Source of the DNA: an uncultured Bacteroidales bacterium
GTDB lineage: Bacteria > Bacteroidota > Bacteroidia > Bacteroidales > P3
Direction: 5' to 3'
Assembly (NCBI GenBank): GCA_900317955.1
Contig: ONIP01000003.1
Location: 186,001-250,000, forward strand
DNA length: 64,000 nt
Below the pieces are notes generated by a model. That model saw only the letters and a program-made list of their open reading frames with translations. It did no database searches and had not been told where the DNA came from. Both the position numbers and the translations under genes were made by a program. This document shows, piece after piece, positions 18,264-25,727 of this stretch (position 1 is its first letter; every line of letters starts with the position of its first letter).

Positions 18264-20402
18264 ATGAAAAAAGTCTTTACCTTATTCACAATGATTGTTT
18301 TTCTGCTGCCCACGGCCTTTGCCGACGAGGGCATGTGGATTCCCATGCTTTTAGGCAAAAACCAGGCCGCCATGCAGAAAGCAGGCATGCGCATTACTGC
18401 CAAAGACATTTACGACATCAACAACGCCTGCCTCAAGGATGCCGTTATCCTTTTCAACCAAGGCTGCACGGGTGAGTTCGTTTCCGACCAAGGCCTCTTC
18501 CTCACCAACCACCACTGCGGCTACTATTACATCACCAGCAACAGCACCGTCGAACACGACTACCTAACCCACGGATTCTGGGCTATGGAACGCAATCAGG
18601 AAATACCCTGCAAAGGCCTTACCGCCACCCGTCTTGTCCGTATGGAAGATGTAACTGCCCGCGTTCTTGAAGGCGTCGACGAAAAGACCCCCGAGGTGGA
18701 ACGCGAACGCATCATCAAGCAGAACATTTCCGTCCTCTCCTATGAGGCAGTTGCCGGCACCCACTACAAAGCCGTCATCAAACCCTTCTACTACGGCAAC
18801 CAATTTTTTATGTATATCAACGAAGTCTTCACCGATGTCCGCCTTGTGGGCGCTCCCCCCAGCAACATCGGCAAGTTCGGCGGCGACACCGACAACTGGA
18901 TGTGGCCCCGCCACACTGGTGACTTCTCCATGTTCCGTGTCTACGTCGGCAAGGACGGCAAACCTGCCAACTACTCCAAGACCAACGTGCCCTACAAACC
19001 CCTCAAGCACTTAGACATCTCGCTCAAGGGCGTTGACGAAGGCGACTTTACCTTTGTCTTCGGCTATCCTGGCACCACCCAACGCTACGTTACACATCAT
19101 CAAGTTGAACTCCAAGCCATTGAGGAGAACCCCATCCGCATCGCCCTTCGCGACATCCGCCTCAAGCACTACAACAACGCTATGAACCAATCTCCCGCCC
19201 AACGTCTCAAATATGCTTCCAAGGTGGCCTCTATTGCCAACGGTTGGAAGAAATGGCAGGGCGAAACCCTCGGCATTCAGCGTCTCAACGGTGTCAAACA
19301 GAAAAAAGAACAAGAAGCCGTCTTCCAAGCCTGGGCCGACAAGCGTCCCGAATACAAGAACGTTCTCCGCGACCTCGGCCGCGCCTACGAGCAGATTCGT
19401 CCCATCGAACTGCAATGGGTCTACTTCAACGAAGCTGTCATGGCCTCCGACTTCATGAACCGCGCCTACAAACTTTATAGCATGGCAAGGCAAACCACCA
19501 ACAACGACAGTCTGGCACGGGTGGAATGCGACAAACTCCTCGCCGCCAACGAGACCTATTTCTCCGACTTCGAACTCCATTCGCCCGTCGACCGTGCCAT
19601 CTTTGTCGAGACTTTCCTCTACATGTGGCGCGCAGGCTACGCCCCCTATTTGGATAAAAAAGGCAAAGACGAAGCAGGTGTCCAGAAATTGCTCGAAAAC
19701 ATCTACGACAAGTCGATGCTCAACAACAAGGCAAAGTACGACAAATTCCTCAAGAAATACAAAGCCAAGGACTGGGAGAAAGTCATCAGCAATGGCGACC
19801 CAGCCGTCGACCTTTTCAACATTGCATACACCTACGCCTATCCTGCTGACATGGAGATAACCTACGATGTTAACAAGCGTGAAATCAACCGTCTCATGCG
19901 CACCTATGTCCGTGGCATGATGCAGCAGTACCCCGACTCTAACTTCTTCCCCGATGCCAACCTTACCCTTCGTGTGGCATACGGTCATGTCCAGGGGTTC
20001 AGTCCAAAAGATGCCGTCTACTATACCCCCTACAGCACCCTTCAAGGCATTATGGAAAAAGAAAACCCCGACATCTACGACTATGTTGTGGAGCCCAAAC
20101 TTAAAGAACTCTATAACAACAAGGACTATGGCCGTTATGCCAATGCCAACGGCGAAATGCCCGTCGGTTTCATTGCCACCAACCACACCACCGGCGGCAA
20201 CAGTGGCAGCCCCGTCCTCAACGCCGACGGCCAACTGATAGGCATCAACTTCGACCGCTGTTGGGAAGGCACCATGAGCGACCTTCTCTTCGACCCCGCC
20301 TACTGTCGCAACATCAGCCTTGACATCCGCTACTGCCTCTTTATCATCGACAAATTTGCAGGAGCCACCCACCTAATCGACGAAATGACCATCATTCAGT
20401 AA
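18264..20402 (+). CDS. S46 family dipeptidyl peptidase, DPP11-like (Asp/Glu-specific)
   Basis: Removes dipeptides from the N-terminus of peptides in the periplasm. The 712-residue length matches family S46 (DPP7/DPP11). A signal peptide ends near AFADEG. Catalytic residues are visible: His84 in TNHHCGYYY and Ser647 in TGGNSGSPV. The residue 18 after the Ser, which sets specificity in Porphyromonas DPP7 (Gly) and DPP11 (Arg), is Arg665 in NFDRCWEG, so an acidic P1 preference (DPP11) is expected. It is probably co-transcribed with the metallopeptidase lipoprotein gene upstream; a strong terminator follows. Confidence 0.92.
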   Translation: MKKVFTLFTMIVFLLPTAFADEGMWIPMLLGKNQAAMQKAGMRITAKDIYDINNACLKDAVILFNQGCTGEFVSDQGLFLTNHHCGYYYITSNSTVEHDYLTHGFWAMERNQEIPCKGLTATRLVRMEDVTARVLEGVDEKTPEVERERIIKQNISVLSYEAVAGTHYKAVIKPFYYGNQFFMYINEVFTDVRLVGAPPSNIGKFGGDTDNWMWPRHTGDFSMFRVYVGKDGKPANYSKTNVPYKPLKHLDISLKGVDEGDFTFVFGYPGTTQRYVTHHQVELQAIEENPIRIALRDIRLKHYNNAMNQSPAQRLKYASKVASIANGWKKWQGETLGIQRLNGVKQKKEQEAVFQAWADKRPEYKNVLRDLGRAYEQIRPIELQWVYFNEAVMASDFMNRAYKLYSMARQTTNNDSLARVECDKLLAANETYFSDFELHSPVDRAIFVETFLYMWRAGYAPYLDKKGKDEAGVQKLLENIYDKSMLNNKAKYDKFLKKYKAKDWEKVISNGDPAVDLFNIAYTYAYPADMEITYDVNKREINRLMRTYVRGMMQQYPDSNFFPDANLTLRVAYGHVQGFSPKDAVYYTPYSTLQGIMEKENPDIYDYVVEPKLKELYNNKDYGRYANANGEMPVGFIATNHTTGGNSGSPVLNADGQLIGINFDRCWEGTMSDLLFDPAYCRNISLDIRYCLFIIDKFAGATHLIDEMTIIQ

Positions 20403-20418
20403 CAATCTTCATCACAGC

Positions 20419-20456
20419 ACCGTCCCGTAGCCCCAAGCCAACGGGACGGTTTTTAT
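20419..20456 (+). terminator. Rho-independent terminator after the DPP11-like gene
   Basis: Perfect 10-bp stem ACCGTCCCGT / ACGGGACGGT (20419-20428, 20441-20450) with a 12-base loop, followed by TTTTATT. It ends 10 bases before the next start codon. Confidence 0.9.
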
Positions 20457-20465
20457 TCATCAACT

Positions 20466-21464
20466 ATGGAACAGAAATCACAAAGAAGTTGCACACTCGA
20501 TATCATGCGCATCGTGGCATGTATCGCTGTCATTGTATGCCATACATCAGGCTCTCTCGTTACCCATAACCAAGTGGCTCCTGGCACCGCTTGGTTCAAT
20601 CAATGTCTCGGAATAAATGCTTTCATCCGTTGGGCTGTGCCTTTTTTTGTCATGCTCACCGGTTTCTTTATGCTCGACCCTCTGAAGAAAGTACAACTCA
20701 AAACGCTCTATTCCAAGAATATCCTCCGCATATTCTCAGCCCTTGTCTTTTGGTCTTTCTTCTATGGCATCATATACCATACCTCCTTCTACCCTTTAGG
20801 CGAACAAGAAAGTCATCTCTGGTACCTCGGCATGATTATAGGCGTCTACTTTGCCATCCCCATTCTCAGGTATATAACCCAGAATCAGACCATACTGAAA
20901 TACTTCTCCTTAGTGTGGATGGCCGCCATGTGCTACCAGTTCATAGGTCATTTCACCACCCTCCCTGTCAATCTCGATAAAATGATTTTCGTCGACTATG
21001 CGGGTTGTGCTGTATTTGCCTACTATATCAAGACCCTTTTCTACAATAAAGAGGAATCCCCACAACTCAAGCGCCTCAGCCATATTATTTATATCCTTGG
21101 CCTTATCGGACTTATAATCACCCTTGTGCTGGGTATAAAAATGCAGAACATCGACGGTGATTTCTTCCGATACGTTTCTCCCAATGTCCTGGCCACCGCT
21201 ACCGCTGCCCTTGTTTTCAGCATCCGACATCCGCTTAACCTCACAGGCAAAATCGCAGCCCTTGTTGAAAACTGCTCCAAATGCACCTTCGGAATCTATC
21301 TTTTCCATATCTGGGTCTTAGTTCAGATTGTCAACCGCATACACCGCATCGTGCCGCAACCTATCCCCATGACTATCCTCTGTGTAATTGGAGCTTTTCT
21401 TGTCAGCTATGCCGTCACCTTTGTACTGAAGAAAATTCCTATCGTTCAGAAATACATAGTCTGA
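20466..21464 (+). CDS. Acyltransferase family 3 membrane protein
   Basis: A 332-residue integral membrane protein with about ten spans. The opening CTLDIMRIVACIAVIVCHTSG, with its conserved His in the first span, is the usual beginning of acyltransferase-3 (OatA/WecH-like) proteins that O-acetylate surface glycans. Other family-like parts are RWAVPFFVMLTGFFMLDP and FGIYLFHIWVLV. The acceptor is unknown. The start codon lies just 10 bases after a strong terminator and no TAnnTTTG promoter is visible in the 60-base gap, so how it is transcribed is unclear. Confidence 0.87.
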   Translation: MEQKSQRSCTLDIMRIVACIAVIVCHTSGSLVTHNQVAPGTAWFNQCLGINAFIRWAVPFFVMLTGFFMLDPLKKVQLKTLYSKNILRIFSALVFWSFFYGIIYHTSFYPLGEQESHLWYLGMIIGVYFAIPILRYITQNQTILKYFSLVWMAAMCYQFIGHFTTLPVNLDKMIFVDYAGCAVFAYYIKTLFYNKEESPQLKRLSHIIYILGLIGLIITLVLGIKMQNIDGDFFRYVSPNVLATATAALVFSIRHPLNLTGKIAALVENCSKCTFGIYLFHIWVLVQIVNRIHRIVPQPIPMTILCVIGAFLVSYAVTFVLKKIPIVQKYIV

Positions 21465-21796
21465 CCCCACCCAGCATATCTGCCATATACAAGGCTACAG
21501 CTTGAAATAGATAAGTTGTATCGTTAAACATTAAAGTAACTTTCCATCCGCAGTTGTATCAAATTATTAAAATGTGATTCAACTGCGGATGAAATGTATT
21601 ATAACAGCGATTAGATACAGATTAGAAACCCTTTCATTATAATATATAATAGACATATTTACAGCAATTTATATTCATCTATGGCCATTGGGACGTTTTG
21701 ACCCCCTAAAAACAGTCGAAAAATAGCCTTTTTGGGGCGTTTTTCAAGATGTTTTCCGAAAAAAAATAATTGAAAATCAGTAAGAAGAAAAAAAAA
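21465..21796. other. Non-coding stretch with a long inverted repeat
   Basis: AT-rich DNA between the acyltransferase gene and the tRNA promoter. No reading frame has support. The notable content is the inverted repeat at 21545-21591, listed separately. Confidence 0.6.
21545..21591. repeat. 12-bp perfect inverted repeat (extended hairpin)
   Basis: CATCCGCAGTTG (21545-21556) and CAACTGCGGATG (21580-21591). Past one mismatch the stem extends by ATCA/TGAT, giving about 16 pairs around an AT-rich loop. There is no T-run, so it is not an ordinary terminator. It could be a transcript-end hairpin for the acyltransferase gene or a small mobile-repeat end. Confidence 0.6.
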
Positions 21797-21828
21797 TTTG
21801 GTCAGTTCAAAAAAAGGTTGTACCTTTG
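21797..21828 (+). promoter_or_regulatory. Promoter of tRNA-Ala(GGC)
   Basis: TTTG at 21797-21800 and TACCTTTG (TAnnTTTG) at 21821-21828, with a 20-base spacer. This is a full match to the Bacteroidota housekeeping promoter, about 60 bases before the tRNA. Confidence 0.85.
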
Positions 21829-21888
21829 CACCCGATTTTGAGAGATAAAGATACATCTAAAGATGTTTCTAAACAAATCAGCAAGCAA

Positions 21889-21965
<77 letters not shown>

Positions 21966-21970
21966 AGAAA

Positions 21971-22000
21971 AGGTTCATTTGAACCTCTTTTTTATTTTTT
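21971..22000 (+). terminator. Rho-independent terminator of tRNA-Ala
   Basis: Stem AGGTTC / GAACCT (21971-21976, 21981-21986) with loop ATTT, followed by a T-rich run through 22000. It lies 5 bases after the tRNA. Confidence 0.88.
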
Positions 22001-22203
22001 GATAGAATGTGGACTGCGTTTTATCACTTTTTGACGCCGGTGTTAAGACAAATATCGTGTTATATTCAAGAAAATTTGTTTTTTTGAACTTTCTTTTGAA
22101 TAAAACAAAATGAACTATCTGCAATTTAAAGAACGTTGGGGCGCATTAAGCCAAATCTATCAATAGGAACGTATTCTTTCAGTATTATAGGGGCTGATTT
22201 GGG

Positions 22204-22395
22204 TTAAACCTCAGTCAAAAGGAACAACATATAGAATGGCAAGGTGAGCAGTTGCCCATTGCGACCGACATTATAGTCACCAACCTTTAATGCATTCTTG
22301 ATGTGGTAATGTTCCGGATGCTTCAGTACAGTTTGCATTGATTTGGCATTTCCTGAGCGGGCTTTGCATTCCGTTGGTTTAATGTCTGCTCTATT
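22204..22395 (-). pseudogene. C-terminal remnant of a DUF4143-type AAA ATPase
   Basis: The minus frame is open from just after a stop (22396-22398) to TAA 22204-22206, about 63 residues with no start. The peptide contains DIKPTECKARSGNAKS and KVGDYNVGRNGQLLTLPFY, which match from memory the end of DUF4143 ATPases (AAA core plus PDDEXK-like tail). The N-terminal 350 or so residues are gone. It marks an old insertion or deletion next to the ADP-ribose cluster. Confidence 0.65.
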
Positions 22396-22503
22396 TTACG
22401 TTTATACATAGTATATTTACACTTATTAGGGCGACTTTTTGTTTATGAATAGATACAACATTTTTTTCAAGCCCCCCTTTTATTATTTATTCAATCATTT
22501 TTT

Positions 22504-22518
22504 GTGTCAAAATGACAC
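22504..22518. promoter_or_regulatory. Operator 1 (palindrome) of the Nudix regulator
   Basis: GTGTCA-AAA-TGACAC, a perfect palindrome with 6-bp arms. It matches two further copies near the promoter (consensus GYGTYAAAATKACRC). It lies 134 bases upstream of the -33 element TTTG. Confidence 0.7.
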
Positions 22519-22629
22519 TAAAATTGTTTTTTAGGTGCTGTTTTGGTGGTTTTTTGGGATGGAAAAATGGGTGAGATGGATTTTTTCTTTATTGTTTCTT
22601 TCTGTATTTCATTATGTTGTATATTAATT

Positions 22630-22644
22630 GTGTTAAAATGACGC
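22630..22644. promoter_or_regulatory. Operator 2 of the Nudix regulator
   Basis: GTGTTAAAATGACGC differs from operator 1 at two of 15 positions. It ends 7 bases before the -33 TTTG. Confidence 0.65.
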
Positions 22645-22651
22645 ATTTTTA

Positions 22652-22682
22652 TTTGCTAATTTGAAAAATAGTTGTACTTTTG
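22652..22682 (+). promoter_or_regulatory. Promoter of the Nudix regulator gene
   Basis: TTTG at 22652-22655, a 19-base spacer, and TACTTTTG (TAnnTTTG) at 22675-22682. Operators flank it on both sides. Confidence 0.8.
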
Positions 22683-22696
22683 CGTCAAAATTACAC
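22682..22696. promoter_or_regulatory. Operator 3, over the transcription start
   Basis: GCGTCAAAATTACAC begins at the last base of the -7 element and covers the expected transcription start, six bases before the ATG. Binding here would block the promoter, so negative autoregulation is the simplest reading. Confidence 0.68.
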
Positions 22697-22701
22697 AAAA
22701 G

Positions 22702-23679
22702 ATGAGCATTGACAATCATACTGAAGTTTACACTTACAAATACCCCCATCCGGCGGTGACTACAGACTGCGTTGTGTTCGGTTTTGATGGCAAAGAACTC
22801 ATGGTTCTCCTCATTGAACGCGGTTTGGAGCCTTACAAGGGGATGTGGGCCTTTCCCGGCGGGTTTATCCGGATGAACGAGACAGCTGAAGAGTGCGCCA
22901 GAAGAGAACTGAGAGAGGAGACAGGTTTGGAACTTGACAAGGTTCGTGAGCTTGGTACTTTCTCGGGTGTGAATCGCGACCCCCGAGAGCGTGTTATCTC
23001 GATAGCATTCTATTCACTGGCACGTCATTCGACGGTAAGAGGCGGCGACGATGCTGTAAAGGCTAAGTGGTGGGCTATCGACGACATTCCACAACTGGCA
23101 TTCGATCATGACTATATTCTCCGCCAAGCTATGAAGAGAATACGTCAGGACATCCATTTTGAGCCGGTGGGCTTTGACTTGCTCGATGAGGAGTTTACTA
23201 TCGCAGAATTGCAACGTCTTTATGAGAGTATTCTCGGAGTACATTTTGACCGCCGCAACTTCTACCGTAAGATGCTTCAGACTGGTGTGCTGGAGGAAGT
23301 AGAGGAGGAAGAAATGCCCAGACCTATCTACTATGGCAAACAGAAAGAGATGAAGCGTATGGACGTTGATGAGCTCTTTGGTGACACAATGGGTGAAACC
23401 CAAAGCCCAATTATTGATTCAATATGTGCTTCTGAGGCCTCTTCCTCTCATGAGGGGAATGCAATTACCCGAGAAGAACGTATTAAGATAATAAACAAAT
23501 TATTAAATACGGATTCCTTGGAGGCGGTGACATGTGATTCGGCTCCAGACACAATGTATGAAAAGGCTGCTACGGCTGAACGTAGTCGCTCGGTGGGTCG
23601 CAAGGGAAAACTATACCGGTTCAACGAAGAAAAATACAATCAAATGAAGGAGGACGACAATTTTCGGTTGGAGTTTTAA
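22702..23679 (+). CDS. Nudix-domain transcription regulator (NrtR/AraR-like) with intact Nudix box
   Basis: A 325-residue protein with an N-terminal Nudix domain and a C-terminal winged helix. The Nudix box is complete (G54, E60, R68-E69, E72-E73, G75 fitting GX5EX7REUXEEXGU), so hydrolysis of a nucleoside diphosphate such as ADP-ribose is possible. The winged helix (about 163-200, FTIAELQRLYESILGVHFDRRNF) resembles NrtR/AraR regulators, which sense sugars or ADP-ribose. An insertion of about 97 residues (201-297), low in order, interrupts the wing before GRKGKLYRFNEEKY. The start is ATG 22702, because an earlier TTG lies inside the promoter. Three operator copies in front suggest autoregulation and control of the ADP-ribose genes downstream. 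Confidence 0.88.
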   Translation: MSIDNHTEVYTYKYPHPAVTTDCVVFGFDGKELMVLLIERGLEPYKGMWAFPGGFIRMNETAEECARRELREETGLELDKVRELGTFSGVNRDPRERVISIAFYSLARHSTVRGGDDAVKAKWWAIDDIPQLAFDHDYILRQAMKRIRQDIHFEPVGFDLLDEEFTIAELQRLYESILGVHFDRRNFYRKMLQTGVLEEVEEEEMPRPIYYGKQKEMKRMDVDELFGDTMGETQSPIIDSICASEASSSHEGNAITREERIKIINKLLNTDSLEAVTCDSAPDTMYEKAATAERSRSVGRKGKLYRFNEEKYNQMKEDDNFRLEF

Positions 23680-23746
23680 TAGGGAATGACAGTCTCTTAC
23701 ATATTTAAATAGTTAAAAATTAGAAATATAATTCAATTATAAAATA

Positions 23747-23764
23747 GGCGCGACAAGTCGTGCC
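23747..23764 (+). other. Hairpin in the leader of the VWA/ADP-ribose genes
   Basis: GGCGCGAC-AA-GTCGTGCC: an 8-bp stem with one G-U pair and a 2-base gap, GC-rich in AT-rich surroundings, 41 bases before the next start codon. It may be a transcript-stability or leader element. No consensus promoter is visible in this 126-bp gap. Confidence 0.45.
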
Positions 23765-23805
23765 AGCGTAAAGAACACCCTTTATCAACCTTAAAATGAA
23801 AAGAT

Positions 23806-24891
23806 ATGGAAACAATCATCAAGACAAAAGTTTTTAACCTCATCGTCCTCGACAAGAGCGGTTCAATGTCTACCATAGCCAATGCCGCCATTGCTGGATT
23901 TAACGAAACTGTGGGTGGCATCCGTTCGGCACAAAAGCAATTTGCCGACACCCAGGAGCAATATGTGAGTCTTCTTCCCTTCTGTGCCTGTTCAATGGAG
24001 TATGTCTACGACTGTGTGCCGGTGGGAGAGGTAAAGAATCTTACTCCTCGCGACTACCAGCCATGCTGCGGCACTCCACTTTACGATGCCATGGGCAGAG
24101 GTATCAATGACCTGCTCAAGAAGACCAAGGAGATGGACAACGCCACTGTAATCGTAACCATCATTACCGACGGCATGGAGAATGCTTCCCGCGAATACAG
24201 CGGTGCCGCCATAAAAGCTCTTGTTGACAAAACGCGCGACATGTATGGTTGGAACTATGCCTACATTGGCACCAACCAAGATGTGGAATCTGTGGCCGTC
24301 AATCTTTCTATCACCAATTCCTTCTTTTTCGAGGACACAGCAGAAGGGATGGAACAGGCATGGAAGAAGGAACGCAAGGCCAAGCACCGTATGTTCAGCC
24401 GTATGAATGAGACATGCTTTGCAGAACCTTGTATCAGTGCACCAGAAAGAACGAAGAGAATTCACGACATGCTTCGTATGAACATAAATTACCAAGAAAT
24501 AAATGAGTTCTCGCACCGTATGACACCCGACAAGATTGAGCATCTGAAAAGTGGACAGGTATTTGTGTTCGGGAGTAACTCGCAAGGGAACCATAATGGA
24601 GGAGCGGCCAGAGCAGCTGTGACGAAGTTTGGTGCCGTGATGGGCAAGGGCGAGGGGCTGCAAGGTCAAAGCTATGCCATTCCATCTACTGATGGACTGG
24701 ATGCTTTGGCAGAGCATGTGCGCACCTTCATAGCGTTTGCCAGAGAGCATCCAGAACTGACCTTCCTTGTCACCCGCATAGGCTGTGGCTCGGCAGGGCA
24801 TTCTGTTGAGGAAGTGGCACCGTTGTTTGTCGGCGCGGTAGATGTGGAAAACATCTGGTTGCCGAAGGAATTTTGGAGCGAATTGATTTAA
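23806..24891 (+). CDS. VWA domain fused to a macro-like / phage A1S_2505-like domain
   Basis: A 361-residue cytoplasmic two-domain protein. Residues about 8-180 form a von Willebrand A domain with an intact MIDAS metal site: DKSGS (D16, S18, S20), T90 in CGTPLYDA and D122 in ITDGME. Residues about 250-361 (VFVFGSNSQGNHNGGAARAA, KFGAVMGKGEGLQGQSYAIP, VTRIGCGSAGHS) resemble from memory the phage A1S_2505 family and, more distantly, macro domains that bind ADP-ribose. A metal-dependent scaffold joined to a nucleotide-sensing module is inferred. Next to it lie a second VWA gene (43 bp on) and two ADP-ribosylglycohydrolase genes. Confidence 0.8.
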   Translation: METIIKTKVFNLIVLDKSGSMSTIANAAIAGFNETVGGIRSAQKQFADTQEQYVSLLPFCACSMEYVYDCVPVGEVKNLTPRDYQPCCGTPLYDAMGRGINDLLKKTKEMDNATVIVTIITDGMENASREYSGAAIKALVDKTRDMYGWNYAYIGTNQDVESVAVNLSITNSFFFEDTAEGMEQAWKKERKAKHRMFSRMNETCFAEPCISAPERTKRIHDMLRMNINYQEINEFSHRMTPDKIEHLKSGQVFVFGSNSQGNHNGGAARAAVTKFGAVMGKGEGLQGQSYAIPSTDGLDALAEHVRTFIAFAREHPELTFLVTRIGCGSAGHSVEEVAPLFVGAVDVENIWLPKEFWSELI

Positions 24892-24934
24892 CAGAGTAAA
24901 ACAGATTGTGTAACCATTAATAAGTAGAATAGTT

Positions 24935-25711
24935 ATGGCAACAAAAGATTCAATCAAGAGAGACAACAGCTCATTAGAGAAAGTGGCTCGCAAAGTAATT
25001 GGCAAGTTGGATATGGTGATAGCATTCGACACGACAGGTTCGATGGCTCAATATATCGAAGCCGTGAGAAAGGAGGTGATGGATTTGATTCCCAACCTAT
25101 TCAAAAACAATGACGACCTGCGGCTTGGCATTGTGGCCTTTGGTGATTACTGCGATATGAAGAATGCCTATGAGTTTGGGAATGCCTACCAGTGCCTTAT
25201 GCCGACTAATGACCAAAAAGCGATTATTAATTTCGTTAAAAATAGCAAGGATACGAGTGGTGGTGATGGTGACGAGTTCTATGAGTTGGTTATTCGCAAG
25301 ATTGTCAATGAGACCCCTTGGCGGGAGGGATCCACGCGGTCTATCCTGCTTATCTCCGATGCAGACCCTCATCCATTAGGCTATACGTATGATGACTATG
25401 TAGAGAACAACCAGATAGATTGGCGTAAAGAGGCAGCAAAGGCCGAGGCGTTGAAAATAAAGATTGATACGGTATCCATCACCGATGCTTCATGGTACAA
25501 GGAACTCTCCAAGATGACCGGCGGAGTGCATCTGCCTTTCTCAAGCGGATATAAGACTGCAAGTTTAGTGGAAGCTGCTGCCTCGGCGCGCGGTTCTATG
25601 AAGTCAAGGATGGTATTTGACCATATGGCCAGTTGTTGTGTCGACCCTGAAATGAGCAGGGTGTATGAGTCGCTAAGAGGAGAACGCGAAATAAATGAAG
25701 AAGATTACTAA
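24935..25711 (+). CDS. Stand-alone VWA-domain protein
   Basis: A 258-residue soluble protein that is essentially one VWA domain. Its MIDAS is the divergent DTTGSM type (D32, T34, S36), with GGDGDE (about residue 110) and ISDADPHP (about residue 140) as further possible metal ligands. There is no signal peptide or membrane span. The N-terminal 25 residues are charged, and the C-terminus is helical and acidic. It is not a copy of the upstream VWA protein: the motifs and spacing differ. The gene is 43 bp after the VWA-macro-like gene and 16 bp before the first ADP-ribosylglycohydrolase, so an operon is likely. Confidence 0.8.
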   Translation: MATKDSIKRDNSSLEKVARKVIGKLDMVIAFDTTGSMAQYIEAVRKEVMDLIPNLFKNNDDLRLGIVAFGDYCDMKNAYEFGNAYQCLMPTNDQKAIINFVKNSKDTSGGDGDEFYELVIRKIVNETPWREGSTRSILLISDADPHPLGYTYDDYVENNQIDWRKEAAKAEALKIKIDTVSITDASWYKELSKMTGGVHLPFSSGYKTASLVEAAASARGSMKSRMVFDHMASCCVDPEMSRVYESLRGEREINEEDY

Positions 25712-25727
25712 GATAGCAATTTGAGAT

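Larger units (their letters stand above)
22001..22651. other. Intergenic region holding a gene remnant and two regulator operators
   Basis: There is no intact gene. The stretch contains a DUF4143 ATPase remnant (22204-22395, minus) and operators 1 and 2 of the Nudix regulator. The rest is very AT-rich and shows nothing else I can support. Confidence 0.6.

Noticed and set aside
19011..20372. 453-codon open frame on the minus strand inside the S46 peptidase gene
   Set aside because: Antisense shadow of a C-rich gene; Val/Gly/Asp-rich with no recognisable domain.
22110..22166. Tiny open frame MNYLQFKERWGALSQIYQ
   Set aside because: Only 18 codons. It resembles the start of some Bacteroidota proteins but ends at once, with no continuation in other frames, so it is too weak to list as a remnant.
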